From Rhodoferax mekongensis (lineage in GTDB: Bacteria > Pseudomonadota > Gammaproteobacteria > Burkholderiales > Burkholderiaceae_C), in assembly GCF_032191775.1 (NCBI RefSeq), contig NZ_CP132507.1, positions 1,575,001-1,639,000 of the forward strand: a stretch of DNA of 64,000 bases. The letters are read 5' to 3'. The translations under genes and the position numbers were made by a program. The notes beneath the pieces were generated by a model. That model was not told the DNA's origin and made no database searches. It was given only the letters and a program-made list of their open reading frames with translations. Shown here in pieces: positions 8,683 to 17,393 of the stretch (position 1 is its first letter; every line of letters begins with the position of its first letter).

Positions 8683-10857
8683 TCAGTAAGGAGTTTTCTT
8701 GGGGTTGGATTCGAAGGTGCGCAGTCCGGCGCCAATCAATTCCACGGGGATATCAAGCGCCCAAGCTGCGCCGATGGCGGCCATCACCATTTCAGGTTTG
8801 GCGGCCTTGGCGGGTTTGAGGGTCGCAAGGGGCAGCACTGCCATTTCGTGGGTGCCTTCCACCAGAACAATTTCGCCATCCCGTACAAACAAGGCACGGC
8901 CTTGTTTGGCGCGGTGGGCGACGATGGCCGTGTTGTCTGCATCGGGTGCGTAGAAGATAACATTGCCGTCACAGAGATCGGCCAGTTCCACCACTTGCGG
9001 ATCGGTCGCATTCAGCACAGCTGTGCCGGTTGCCAAAACCACATCCACTTGCGTACGCGCCACTTTGTAGGTTTGTTCCGCATCGAGAATGTCGAACTCT
9101 GCGAGATCAGGGGTGCAGCTGATGTCGGTCACCACGCCCACCGCGCAGCGGTCATAGGCCAGACCTTCCGTGAGGATCATGCGGCTGCTGTTTTCAAACA
9201 CTGCGGCTTGCACCGAGCGGTTGATCAACAGGCGCTGGCTGGGCTCCCAATGGGCACTGTCTTTGGCGTCGATCTGGCGACCATCCAGGTACAGGCCTTC
9301 GCTGCAAGCCAGGCCCACATGCTTGCCACTGATGTGCACCAGCCAGGCGATCAGGCGCGCCAGGCGGCCGGTGTGCTGGGTCCCTGTGACACCGATGACC
9401 GGAATTCGCGCATCGGCTTCCGGGGCAAACAGGTGTTCCACAATGGCTTTGCCCACATTGCGCGGGGTGCCGATGGCAGGCTTGATGTGGAACAGCAAAC
9501 CGGGGCTGGCATTCACCTCAATCACGGCGCCTCGTTGGCTCTTCATGGGTTTGGAGCAGTCCTCCATCACCATGTCAATGCCGGCTATATCCAGGCCCAC
9601 AATGCGCGCCGCAAGGGCAGCGGTAGCTGCCACGGTGGGGTGCAGCTCGTCGGTCACATCCCATGCCACATTGCCATTACGCTGGATCAGGACTTTCTGG
9701 TCTTTGGCGGGTACAGAGGTGGGCGTCAGTCCGGCGCGGCGCAATTCCAGTTGAACCTCCGGGCTCTTTTCAGGCTCGATAGGGGAGAGGGGCAGTTCTT
9801 CAGCCTCGCCGCGGCGGGGGTCGATGTTGATTTGCGCATTCACGAGCTCTGTCACGGTGCTGGTGCCATCGCCGATGACCCAAGCAGATTCACCGCGTGC
9901 CGCTGCGACCACCCGTTTGCCGACCACCAGCAGGCGGTGCTCGTTGCCGGGTATGAACTTTTCCACGATCACGCTGCCGCCGCTTTGTTCTTTGGCCACG
10001 TGGAAGGCTGTTTCGATGCTGGCTTTGTCGGACAAGTCCAAAGTGACGCCGCGGCCGTGGTTGCCGTCATAGGGTTTGACGGCCACAGGCAGACCGATGT
10101 CCTGGGCTACTTCCCAGGCTTTCTCGGGCGAATTGACCAAAGTACCCTCAGGCACTGGCACACCGCAGGATTTGAGCAAGCTTTTGGTCAGGTCCTTGTC
10201 GCTGGCAATCTCTTCGGCAATCGCAGAGGTCTGGTCTGTCTCAGCCGTCCAGATGCGGCGCTGTGCTATGCCATAGCCCAGTTGCACGAGGTTGCCTTCT
10301 GTGAGGCGAATAGAGGGGATGCTGCGGTCGGTCGCTGCATCCACAATATTGGAAGTGCTGGGCCCGAGGCACAGGGAGTCCACCATGTCACGCAGCTCGG
10401 TGATTTGGGCGTCCAGCGCATAAGCGGTGTCGTTGATGGCGGCCATGATCAGGTCCCGTGCCACCACCAAAGCCTTACGCCCGATCTGTTCCTGCCGGGT
10501 GCGGAATGCAATCTTGTAAACACCGGGCTTGGACATCTGGCGGGCCTTGCCAAAGCTGGTTTGCATGCCGCTCAGGTTCTGGATTTCCAGCGCCACATGT
10601 TCCATGATGTGCGCCGCCCATGTGCCTTCACGCAGGCGCTCGAGAAATCCGCCACGGACACCGGGACTGCATTTGTGTTCAATCAAGCCGGGCAACCAAG
10701 TGGTCAGGCGTTCGTAAAAGCCGGGCAGGGTGTTGGAGGGGTAATCTTCCAGTTCACCAATGTCAACCCAGGCCTCGATGACCGGGCGGTAGGTCCAGAT
10801 GTTGGGCCCGCGGAGGTGGGTCACCCGAAGAATTTCGATATTTTTCTTGGCTGTCAT
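8683..10857 (-). CDS. cphA': Cyanophycin synthetase homologue CphA' with degenerate Mur-ligase domain
   Basis: This is 724 residues if started at ATG 10857 (MTAKKNIEILRVTHLRGPN); a GTG at 10920 would add 21. The N-domain and ATP-grasp domain are well kept (VAVKPYDGNHGRGV, IVEKFIPGNEHRLLVVG, VIEVNASPGLLFHIKP). The Mur-ligase part is not. At 491-499 the P-loop reads TGTQHTGRL where cphA has GTNGKTTT, so the Walker lysine is lost. The GSGDHLG motif is replaced by ISCTPDLAEFD, and the protein ends about 130 residues early, lacking the C-terminal lobe. The ATP-grasp step (Asp addition in CphA) may persist while Arg ligation is lost. This resembles cyanobacterial CphA2, which uses the Asp-Arg dipeptide; that function is inferred here. 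Neither start has a clear ribosome-binding site. Confidence 0.93.
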   Translation of the reverse strand: MTAKKNIEILRVTHLRGPNIWTYRPVIEAWVDIGELEDYPSNTLPGFYERLTTWLPGLIEHKCSPGVRGGFLERLREGTWAAHIMEHVALEIQNLSGMQTSFGKARQMSKPGVYKIAFRTRQEQIGRKALVVARDLIMAAINDTAYALDAQITELRDMVDSLCLGPSTSNIVDAATDRSIPSIRLTEGNLVQLGYGIAQRRIWTAETDQTSAIAEEIASDKDLTKSLLKSCGVPVPEGTLVNSPEKAWEVAQDIGLPVAVKPYDGNHGRGVTLDLSDKASIETAFHVAKEQSGGSVIVEKFIPGNEHRLLVVGKRVVAAARGESAWVIGDGTSTVTELVNAQINIDPRRGEAEELPLSPIEPEKSPEVQLELRRAGLTPTSVPAKDQKVLIQRNGNVAWDVTDELHPTVAATAALAARIVGLDIAGIDMVMEDCSKPMKSQRGAVIEVNASPGLLFHIKPAIGTPRNVGKAIVEHLFAPEADARIPVIGVTGTQHTGRLARLIAWLVHISGKHVGLACSEGLYLDGRQIDAKDSAHWEPSQRLLINRSVQAAVFENSSRMILTEGLAYDRCAVGVVTDISCTPDLAEFDILDAEQTYKVARTQVDVVLATGTAVLNATDPQVVELADLCDGNVIFYAPDADNTAIVAHRAKQGRALFVRDGEIVLVEGTHEMAVLPLATLKPAKAAKPEMVMAAIGAAWALDIPVELIGAGLRTFESNPKKTPY

Positions 10858-11038
10858 TGGAATGTGGGAAAAGAGCGGTCCACCATTGTTACGCTTTATG
10901 CGTTGTGTATTTTCGCTCACTGATGATGCGCAAACCTGCCTGATTACGCTAGCGCGTAGTATCTACGGCCTGTAGTTGGACTTGCCGCAGGGCATGTCAC
11001 CCTAGAAAACTGATTCAAATTCACCCTTTTTGCGATCC

Positions 11039-13297
11039 ATGACCACAGAAGCCCCTGCTTTAACCACGCTGTCCGGCGAAATGCCGTCCATTTGGCGTGA
11101 AGCGGTCCTAAAACAACTCCGCCCCCAAGAGAACGTGTTGGCCACCCTGGAGGTTGACCTTGACCAGCAGCTGCGCTTTGTCAAAGGTCTGGTCGTGCTG
11201 ACCAACCAGCGTTTGCTGTCCTGTGCGGGTACCCAGAAGGTGTGGACATCCTGGGACTTGCAGGCAGGCCAAAAGCTGCTCCATCATGACCACGCGGGTG
11301 TGGGTCATATGGATTTGCTGGATGCCAATGCCTTGTTGGGCAGCTGGCGCTTCACGCTGGGACAGAACCTGCTGGCCATACGTTTGGTGGACCAATTCCA
11401 AGCTCAACTGGAAAGCACGGTTTCAGGCCGGCCGCTCGCGCAGGCTTTGACCAACGTCTGTCCGAGCTGCAAAGCGCCGCTGGAGCCCGATCAGGAAGAG
11501 TGCCCGGTTTGTACCAAGGTGGTTCATACCCCGCCCAGTACCTGGACGCTCTTGCGCCTCTGGCGTTTTGCCCGGCCCTACAAAGGCCAGTTACTGCTGG
11601 GGTTTGTGCTGACCTTGTTAGGGACTGCCGCTAACCTGGTGCCGCCTTACCTCACGATGCCCTTGATGGACAACGTGCTGATCCCGTTCCAGAACGGCCA
11701 GAAGATCGACCCCATGCTGGTGGGCATTTACATGGGCGGACTGCTGGGCTCTGCCTTGCTGGCCTGGGTGCTGAGCTGGGCGAAGACCTACATTCTTGCG
11801 CTCGTGTCTGAGCGCATTGGCGCTGATCTGCGCACCACCACGTACGAGCATTTGCTGCGTTTGTCGCTGGAGTATTTCGGTGGCAAGCGCACGGGCGACC
11901 TGATGTCGCGCATCGGCAGCGAAAGTGACCGGATTTGCGTGTTCCTGTCCTTGCACCTGCTGGACTTTGCGACCGACGTGATCATGCTCACCATGACGGC
12001 AGTCATCCTGTTTTCCATCAACCCGTGGCTGGCGGTGGTGACTTTGGTGCCCCTGCCATTCATTGCGTGGATGATCCATTTCGTGCGGGACCGTCTGCGC
12101 ACGGGTTTCGAGAAAATTGACCGGGTATGGGGTGAAGTGACCAACGTGTTGGCTGACACCATTCCCGGCATCCGTGTGGTCAAGGCCTTCGCGCAGGAGC
12201 GTCGCGAAGCCACCCGATTCCGCGAGGCCAACAAACACAATCTCGCGGTGAACGACCGCATCAACAAAATCTGGTCTTTGTTTTCCCCCAGCGTTTCTTT
12301 CTTGACGGAGTTGGGTTTGTTGGTGGTCTGGGCCTTCGGTATTTGGCAGGTGTCCAAAGGCGAGATCACTGTCGGTGTGTTGACGGCCTTCATTGCCTAT
12401 ATCAGTCGCTTCTACGGCCGCTTGGATTCCATGAGCCGCATTGTCTCGGTCACGCAAAAGTCGGCTTCCGCCGCCAAGCGCATTTTTGACATTCTGGATC
12501 ACGTCTCCAGCGTGCCTGAGCCGGTCAACCCGGTGCCCATGGACAAAGTTAAGGGCAGCATAGAGGTGCGAGATGTGGGATTCCGTTACGGTAATCGCGA
12601 AGTCAACCGTGGCATCAATCTCAAAATCGCGCCCGGAGAAATGGTGGGGTTGGTCGGACACAGCGGCTCGGGAAAAAGTACGCTGGTCAACCTGATCTGC
12701 CGCTTTTACGATGTGTCCGAAGGCGCCATTCTGGTGGATGGGGTGGATATCCGCTCCTACGCCATTTCAGACTACCGGCAGAACATCGGTTTGGTGCTCC
12801 AAGAGCCCTTCCTCTTCTTCGGCACCATCGCCGACAATATCGCCTACGGCAAGCCGGATGCGACCCGTGCCGAGATCATCGCCGCCGCCCGCGCTGCGCA
12901 TGCGCATGAATTCATCCTGCGTTTGCCACAGGGTTATGACTCCATGGTCGGCGAGCGCGGTCAGGGCTTGTCCGGCGGGGAGCGTCAGCGCATCTCGATT
13001 GCGCGTGCCTTGCTGATTGACCCGCGCATCCTGATCCTGGACGAGGCTACCTCGTCGGTGGACTCCGAGACCGAGAAGGAAATTCAGAAGGCGCTGGAGA
13101 ACCTGGTGCAAGGCCGCACCACCATTGCGATTGCCCACCGGCTCTCCACGCTGCACCGGGCTGATCGCCTGGTGGTGCTGGACCGCGGCAAGGTAGTGGA
13201 AGAAGGAACCCATGACGCTCTGATGGCAAGCGTTGGTGCCTATTTCAACCTGTACCAGGCCCAGGCCCGCAACAACATGATGGAGGAGGCGGCATGA
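11039..13297 (+). CDS. ABC exporter (fused membrane and ATPase) with N-terminal PH-like and zinc-ribbon parts, beside cyanophycin genes
   Basis: This 752-residue half-transporter has an extra 170-residue N-terminus. Residues 30-125 resemble a bacterial PH-like domain (VVLTNQRLL motif). Residues 141-158 form a zinc ribbon, CPSC ... CPVC. A six-helix exporter membrane domain (about 185-470) and a nucleotide-binding domain (about 500-745) follow, with Walker A GHSGSGKST, signature LSGGERQRISIARAL and Walker B ILILDEATS all intact. ATG at 11039 is preferred over TTG at 11030; the Shine-Dalgarno is weak. It is divergent from cphA' across about 180 bp, and its last 4 bases overlap the DUF1854 gene. 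I recall this pair being associated with cyanophycin genes in other proteobacteria. The substrate is unknown: a polymer precursor, dipeptide or lipid are all open. Confidence 0.88.
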   Translation: MTTEAPALTTLSGEMPSIWREAVLKQLRPQENVLATLEVDLDQQLRFVKGLVVLTNQRLLSCAGTQKVWTSWDLQAGQKLLHHDHAGVGHMDLLDANALLGSWRFTLGQNLLAIRLVDQFQAQLESTVSGRPLAQALTNVCPSCKAPLEPDQEECPVCTKVVHTPPSTWTLLRLWRFARPYKGQLLLGFVLTLLGTAANLVPPYLTMPLMDNVLIPFQNGQKIDPMLVGIYMGGLLGSALLAWVLSWAKTYILALVSERIGADLRTTTYEHLLRLSLEYFGGKRTGDLMSRIGSESDRICVFLSLHLLDFATDVIMLTMTAVILFSINPWLAVVTLVPLPFIAWMIHFVRDRLRTGFEKIDRVWGEVTNVLADTIPGIRVVKAFAQERREATRFREANKHNLAVNDRINKIWSLFSPSVSFLTELGLLVVWAFGIWQVSKGEITVGVLTAFIAYISRFYGRLDSMSRIVSVTQKSASAAKRIFDILDHVSSVPEPVNPVPMDKVKGSIEVRDVGFRYGNREVNRGINLKIAPGEMVGLVGHSGSGKSTLVNLICRFYDVSEGAILVDGVDIRSYAISDYRQNIGLVLQEPFLFFGTIADNIAYGKPDATRAEIIAAARAAHAHEFILRLPQGYDSMVGERGQGLSGGERQRISIARALLIDPRILILDEATSSVDSETEKEIQKALENLVQGRTTIAIAHRLSTLHRADRLVVLDRGKVVEEGTHDALMASVGAYFNLYQAQARNNMMEEAA

Positions 13298-13785
13298 GCG
13301 CGCTCTACACCGTAACCGCCAGCCGCTTCACCTTGGAGCGCACACCTTTTGGCAAGCTGGTGCTCACCAATGAGTCGGGTGAGTGCTTTGAGGGCGTGGT
13401 GCCCGTGCGCGCCTTCCCGATCCAGTCGCCGGAAGACGGTATTTCGCTGGTCAGCACCGATGGCAAGGAGGTCGCCTGGGTGGACCTGCTGTCCGATGTG
13501 CCCCAGTCCGCCCAAGACCTGATCAGGGCGGAACTCGCCACCCGTGAATTCATGCCGGTGATTGAACGTATCGTGTCCGTTACCAGCTACTCCACACCCT
13601 GTACCTGGACCGTGGAAACTGACCGTGGTACCACGGAGTTTGTGCTGCGCGGTGATGAAGACATTCGCCGTATCGGCAAAGACAACGCCTTGCTGATTGC
13701 AGATGCCCACGGCATTCAATACCTGGTGCGCGACCAGTTTGCTATGGATACCCATAGCAAGCGGGTACTGGACCGCTTCCTGTAA
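13294..13785 (+). CDS. DUF1854 protein, partner of the cyanophycin-linked ABC exporter
   Basis: This is a 163-residue soluble protein with no signal or membrane helix. It starts with an ATGA overlap on the exporter gene, so the two are translationally coupled. The sequence is acidic and beta-rich in appearance (FTLERTPFGKLVLTNESGE, CTWTVETDRGTTEFVLRGDED, RRIGKDNALLIADAHGIQYL), as in the DUF1854 family. That family has no assigned biochemical role. Coupling suggests it binds the exporter or its cargo on the cytosolic side (inference). A terminator follows directly. Confidence 0.85.
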   Translation: MSALYTVTASRFTLERTPFGKLVLTNESGECFEGVVPVRAFPIQSPEDGISLVSTDGKEVAWVDLLSDVPQSAQDLIRAELATREFMPVIERIVSVTSYSTPCTWTVETDRGTTEFVLRGDEDIRRIGKDNALLIADAHGIQYLVRDQFAMDTHSKRVLDRFL

Positions 13786-13788
13786 GGA

Positions 13789-13812
13789 AAAAGGCACCCG
13801 AGGGTGCCTTTT
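13789..13812 (+). terminator. Intrinsic terminator after the DUF1854 gene
   Basis: AAGGCACC (13791-13798) pairs with GGTGCCTT (13803-13810) across CGAG, with A-run and T-run flanks, 5 bp after the stop. Symmetric flanks let it also serve the convergent DUF1569 gene. Confidence 0.85.
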
Positions 13813-13831
13813 CTCATGAGGTCTGGGATGC

Positions 13832-14392
13832 TCAGGCTTTGATGGTGAAGCCCGACAGGTGTTGCGCGAGGTGCATGGCGTGCGCCTGCTCATATTGGGG
13901 TTTGGTCAGTGCGCCATAGGCAAAGTGAGGCTTGAGCTCTCCACTCGATTGTGCAAACGCTGTGATGGCTTTTTGCAAACGCTCCACCGCCGCGGCGGCA
14001 GGGGTATCGCTTGCCAGCACCGGTGCGCCGGGAATGGGTTCCGCCAGGTTGTGGCTCATCTTGCCGCGCCAGCTGAACACGCTGAATGCGGCAGCACCCA
14101 CAGTTTTTTGAAACAGGGCCGACTTGGGTTCGGGAAACCCGCTCATCGAAAACTCAATACTCTGGGCGCAATGCTCCAGCGTTTGGCTCCAGCTGAACAC
14201 AGCGGCGCTGTCCAGGGCCGGCGCCTGTGCAAGTCGCATCACCTCTTCTTGTGCAGCGGCCAGTGTGCTGAACTGCAAACCGCGGTCCTGGCCTGCGGCA
14301 CAGGCGGTGAGCATGCCGCCTGTAGCCAGAACAGAGAGGGCGGCGCCGCGGGTGAGGCAGGCGCGGCGTTCGGGGTTGAATTGTGTTGTCAT
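13832..14392 (-). CDS. DUF1569 lipoprotein
   Basis: This 186-residue protein has an N-terminal export signal with twin arginines (ERRACLTRGAALSVLA) and a lipobox LTAC whose cysteine is residue 31. It is probably an envelope lipoprotein, perhaps exported by Tat. The mature part carries HCAQSIEFSMSGFPEPKSALF, typical of DUF1569, a DinB-like helical-bundle family of unknown function. The C-terminus HAMHLAQHLSGF is also typical; the histidines may form a metal site, as in DinB relatives (inference). It lies 15 bp after the panC stop on the same strand, so it may be read through from panBC, with no obvious link to pantothenate. Confidence 0.75.
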   Translation of the reverse strand: MTTQFNPERRACLTRGAALSVLATGGMLTACAAGQDRGLQFSTLAAAQEEVMRLAQAPALDSAAVFSWSQTLEHCAQSIEFSMSGFPEPKSALFQKTVGAAAFSVFSWRGKMSHNLAEPIPGAPVLASDTPAAAAVERLQKAITAFAQSSGELKPHFAYGALTKPQYEQAHAMHLAQHLSGFTIKA

Positions 14393-14407
14393 ACGTGGGT
14401 CAGTGCG

Positions 14408-15232
14408 TCAGATTTCCATGTTGTCGATCAGGCGGGTGGTGCCCAACCGCGCTGCGGCCAGTACGACTTTGGCATCACCTGCCAGTGGCGTCTGCAGATC
14501 GCTTTGCCGGCGCACGGCCACATAGTCGGGTAACCAGCCTGCGGCGCGCAGGGTTTGCATACCCTCCTGTTCCAGGCGGGCCAGGTCGGTCTCTCCTTGA
14601 CGCACGGTGTCCACGATGTAGCGCAAGGTCCGGGACAAGAGCAGTGCCTCTTCGCGTTGTGCCGGGGTCAGGTAGCCATTGCGGCTTGACAGGGCGAGGC
14701 CTGCCTCATTGCGCTGGGTTTCGCCACCGATCACATCAATCGGCAGGGCGAATTGCTTAACCATATTCCGGATCACCATCAGCTGCTGGTAGTCCTTTTT
14801 GCCGAAGAGGGCAGTGCGGGCCTGTGTCACTGCCAACAACTTCATCACCACGGTGCACACCCCGATAAAAAAGCCGGGACGGAAGTGGCCCTCCAGAATG
14901 TCTGCCAATTCGGTGGGCGGGTGCACCTTGAAGGTTTGCGCCTGCGGATACAGCTCGGACTCTTTGGGTGCAAACACGATATCGCAGCCCGCCGCTTCCA
15001 GATGTTCACAGTCGGCTTCCAAGGTGCGGGGGTAGGTGTCGAAATCCTCGTGTGGCGCGAACTGCAGGCGGTTCACAAAGATGGTGGAAATCGTCACGTC
15101 CCCCAGTGGCTTGGCCTGACGCACCAGCGCCAAGTGACCCGCATGCAAATTGCCCATGGTGGGCACGACGGCAGGGTGACGGTACTGGCTGAGCGCCTCG
15201 CGCAGCTCGGCAATCGTGTGAATCAGTTGCAT
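14408..15232 (-). CDS. panC: Pantothenate synthetase
   Basis: This 274-residue cytosolic enzyme joins pantoate and beta-alanine using ATP, the last step to pantothenate (vitamin B5, coenzyme A precursor). The motif VPTMGNLHAGHLALV (residues 22-36) carries the HxGH-like nucleotide site. FGKKDYQQLMVIRNMV and SSRNGYL, with the KMSKS-like region, are intact. Length matches the family. The start is 6 bp after the panB stop, so panB-panC is a two-gene operon. Confidence 0.96.
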   Translation of the reverse strand: MQLIHTIAELREALSQYRHPAVVPTMGNLHAGHLALVRQAKPLGDVTISTIFVNRLQFAPHEDFDTYPRTLEADCEHLEAAGCDIVFAPKESELYPQAQTFKVHPPTELADILEGHFRPGFFIGVCTVVMKLLAVTQARTALFGKKDYQQLMVIRNMVKQFALPIDVIGGETQRNEAGLALSSRNGYLTPAQREEALLLSRTLRYIVDTVRQGETDLARLEQEGMQTLRAAGWLPDYVAVRRQSDLQTPLAGDAKVVLAAARLGTTRLIDNMEI

Positions 15233-15238
15233 CGTTTC

Positions 15239-16141
15239 TCACCACGCGTGAACAGCGTCATCCGGGAAGCTGCCGTTTTTCACAGCGGCCACATAGGCTT
15301 CCATGGCGCCGCGGATGCTGCTGGCCTCGAGCATGAAGTTGCGCACGAACTTCGGGTTTTTGCCCAGATTCACGCCCAACATGTCGTGCAACACCAGCAC
15401 CTGGCCGGCGGTGCCTTTGCCGGCACCAATGCCTATGGTGGCGCAGTTCGGCAGTTCGCGGGTCAGCTCTGCCGACAAGGGGGCGGGCACCATTTCCAGC
15501 ACCAACAGCGATGCACCTGCATCCTGCAATTCGTGGGCTTGCTTTTTCATCACGTCGGCAGCGGCATCGCCACGGCCTTGGACGCGATAACCACCCAAGG
15601 CATGCACCGTTTGCGGGGTGAGCCCCAAGTGGGCGCAGACCGGAATGCCCCGCTCCACGAGAAACTGCACCACTTCGGTGGTCCAGCCGCCGCCTTCCAG
15701 CTTCACCATGTGGGCGCCGGCTTGCATGATCACGCTGGCACTGCGGATGGCCTGCTCTTTGGATTCCTGGTAGCTGCCAAAGGGCAGGTCGCCGATCAGC
15801 CAGGCGGTGCCTTGCGCACGGCGCAGGCCGCGGGCCACGCTCTCGGTGTGGTAGGCCATGTCGTCCAGCGTGACGCCCACGGTGCTGTGGCGGCCCTGGC
15901 AGACCATGCCCAGCGAGTCGCCCACCAGAATGCACTCCACACCTGCGGCATCTGCTACAGCGGCAAAGGTCGCGTCATACGCGGTGAGCATGGTGATTTT
16001 TTCACCACGGGTGTGCATCTCCTGGATACGTGGCAGGCTGATGGGCTTGCGCGTGGAGGGCGGAGATGCCGGGGGCAGCGTGCCATAGGGAGTCGCGTTG
16101 GTTGCGCTGGAGGCTTGTTCACCGGTCGGGTTCAGGGCCAT
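15239..16141 (-). CDS. panB: 3-methyl-2-oxobutanoate hydroxymethyltransferase
   Basis: This 300-residue enzyme transfers a hydroxymethyl group from methylenetetrahydrofolate to alpha-ketoisovalerate, giving ketopantoate. The motifs [12 protein letters not shown] and [13 protein letters not shown] carry metal and substrate residues. MVKLEGG and [12 protein letters not shown] are also typical, and [18 protein letters not shown] is the family C-terminal signature. The first 38 residues form a Thr/Pro/Ala-rich extension before the conserved core. ATG at 16141 is chosen because GGAG lies 6 bp before it; the frame upstream opens only with TTG. Confidence 0.96.
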   Translation of the reverse strand: MALNPTGEQASSATNATPYGTLPPASPPSTRKPISLPRIQEMHTRGEKITMLTAYDATFAAVADAAGVECILVGDSLGMVCQGRHSTVGVTLDDMAYHTESVARGLRRAQGTAWLIGDLPFGSYQESKEQAIRSASVIMQAGAHMVKLEGGGWTTEVVQFLVERGIPVCAHLGLTPQTVHALGGYRVQGRGDAAADVMKKQAHELQDAGASLLVLEMVPAPLSAELTRELPNCATIGIGAGKGTAGQVLVLHDMLGVNLGKNPKFVRNFMLEASSIRGAMEAYVAAVKNGSFPDDAVHAW

Positions 16142-16232
16142 GGAGGACTCCAAAAAACGGGAATACCAAGGGTTTGGCGAAAGTGGGGCGAATACTAACC
16201 GCAGTTGCCCGCCGCGATTTAGAGGGCTTCTC

Positions 16233-17081
16233 TCAGGTAGGTGAATACGCCAAGCGTACGTAAATGGGCGCGAAGGCTTCGGCCTGGGTGATTTCGATCA
16301 GGGTTTCTTTGGCCAGCTCCAGCAGGGCGATAAAGGTCACTACCAGCACCGGCACGCCCTGGGTCGTATCAAACAGGTTCTCAAACCCTACAAAGCGCTG
16401 CCCCTGCAGCTTTTTGAGCACGATGCTCATGTGTTCGCGCACCGAGAGCTCTTCCCGGCTGATCTTGTGGTGCTGCACCAGCTTGGCCCGCTTCAGGATG
16501 TCGCGCCAGGCACTCTGCAGCTCGTCCACCGACACATCGGGGAATCGGGGCTTGAGGCTCTGTTCGATGTAGGCGTTGGCCTTCAGGAAGTCGCGGCCGT
16601 ATTGGGGAATGGCATTGAGTCGCGCGGCTGCGAGCTTCATCTGCTCGTATTCCAGCAGGCGCCGCACCAACTCGGCCCGGGGGTCTTCGGCCTCTTCGCC
16701 CTCTGCGGTCTTTTTGGGGGGCAGCAGCATGCGCGATTTGATCTCGATCAGCATGGCCGCCATCAGCAAATATTCGGCGGCCAGCTCCAGATTGCGCTTG
16801 CGGATCTGGTCTACGTAGACCAGATACTGTTTGGTCACGCTCAACATCGGGATGTCGAGGATGTTGAAATTCTGCTTGCGGATCAGGTAGAGCAGCAAGT
16901 CCAGCGGGCCTTCGAAGGCCTCCAGAAACACCTCCAGCGCGTCGGGTGGGATGTACAGGTCCTGCGGCATGGCGAACAGGGGCTCGCCATACAGGCGCGC
17001 CAAAGCCACCTGGTCCACCACGTCAGGCATGTGCCCGAGTTCGGCGCCCCCGGAGGATGCGCCTTCGGTGCTGGAAGTCAT
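16233..17081 (-). CDS. scpA: Segregation and condensation protein A (kleisin)
   Basis: This 282-residue kleisin bridges the SMC/MksB heads of the bacterial condensin. [27 protein letters not shown] (in part) is the signature of the N-terminal SMC-neck-binding domain. The middle [21 protein letters not shown] is also typical. The C-terminal winged-helix region is [10 protein letters not shown]-like ([15 protein letters not shown]). The gene begins immediately after a dispersed repeat that forms its leader; no Shine-Dalgarno is visible there. The partner scpB is not in the window. Confidence 0.93.
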   Translation of the reverse strand: MTSSTEGASSGGAELGHMPDVVDQVALARLYGEPLFAMPQDLYIPPDALEVFLEAFEGPLDLLLYLIRKQNFNILDIPMLSVTKQYLVYVDQIRKRNLELAAEYLLMAAMLIEIKSRMLLPPKKTAEGEEAEDPRAELVRRLLEYEQMKLAAARLNAIPQYGRDFLKANAYIEQSLKPRFPDVSVDELQSAWRDILKRAKLVQHHKISREELSVREHMSIVLKKLQGQRFVGFENLFDTTQGVPVLVVTFIALLELAKETLIEITQAEAFAPIYVRLAYSPT

Positions 17082-17084
17082 GTT

Positions 17085-17133
17085 GCTATTAAATCAGGAG
17101 CTACTCGCGCAGATTCTGCGGGCGCTGGGGCCT
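17085..17133 (-). repeat. Dispersed palindromic repeat, copy 2 (scpA leader)
   Basis: Read on minus it gives GGCCCCAGCGCCCGCAGAAT, then CTGCGCGAGTAGCTCC and TGATTTAATAGC. It fills the 62-bp gap between DUF3460 and scpA, ending 3 bp before the scpA ATG. Confidence 0.8.
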
Positions 17134-17143
17134 GATTGGATGC

Positions 17144-17350
17144 TTAGTCGTTCTTGGTCTGGTAGACGTAAGGCTTTTGCGCGACTTGGGCGCTGCGGAA
17201 GCCTTTCCAGGCCATGCGGTCTACCACTTTGTCCCACAGCAGGGCGCGGCCCTTGCGCTGCTCGGCTTCCAGGGTCGGCTTGGCGACCTTGAGCTGGTCG
17301 ATGAACTGGGTGGCGTCAGAGCGGTAGTCGGGGCGGCGGAAGATGTTCAT
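17144..17350 (-). CDS. DUF3460 small protein
   Basis: This 68-residue soluble protein, MNIFRRPDYRSDATQFIDQL onwards, is Lys/Arg-rich with the conserved TLEAEQRKGRALLWDK and a C-terminal region VYQTKND. It matches the DUF3460 family of Burkholderiales, which has no assigned function and is typically found just upstream of scpA, as here. ATG at 17350 is preceded by AGGACATTGCC. No membrane or signal segment is visible. Confidence 0.85.
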   Translation of the reverse strand: MNIFRRPDYRSDATQFIDQLKVAKPTLEAEQRKGRALLWDKVVDRMAWKGFRSAQVAQKPYVYQTKND

Positions 17351-17393
17351 GGCAATGTCCTAGTTGGCAGGCATTTTAACGGTTGCAGTTGCT

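Noticed and set aside
8386-10923. An 845-residue open frame on plus across both cyanophycin synthetase genes
   Set aside because: It is antisense to two clearly recognised genes, is rich in His/Gln/Gly as reverse-strand shadows in high-G+C DNA are, and shows no family motif.
10921-11030. TACGC-TAGC-GCGTA palindrome in the cyanophycin divergent region as an operator
   Set aside because: Only five pairs with a four-base loop, one copy, and no regulator gene nearby to assign; below what I can support.
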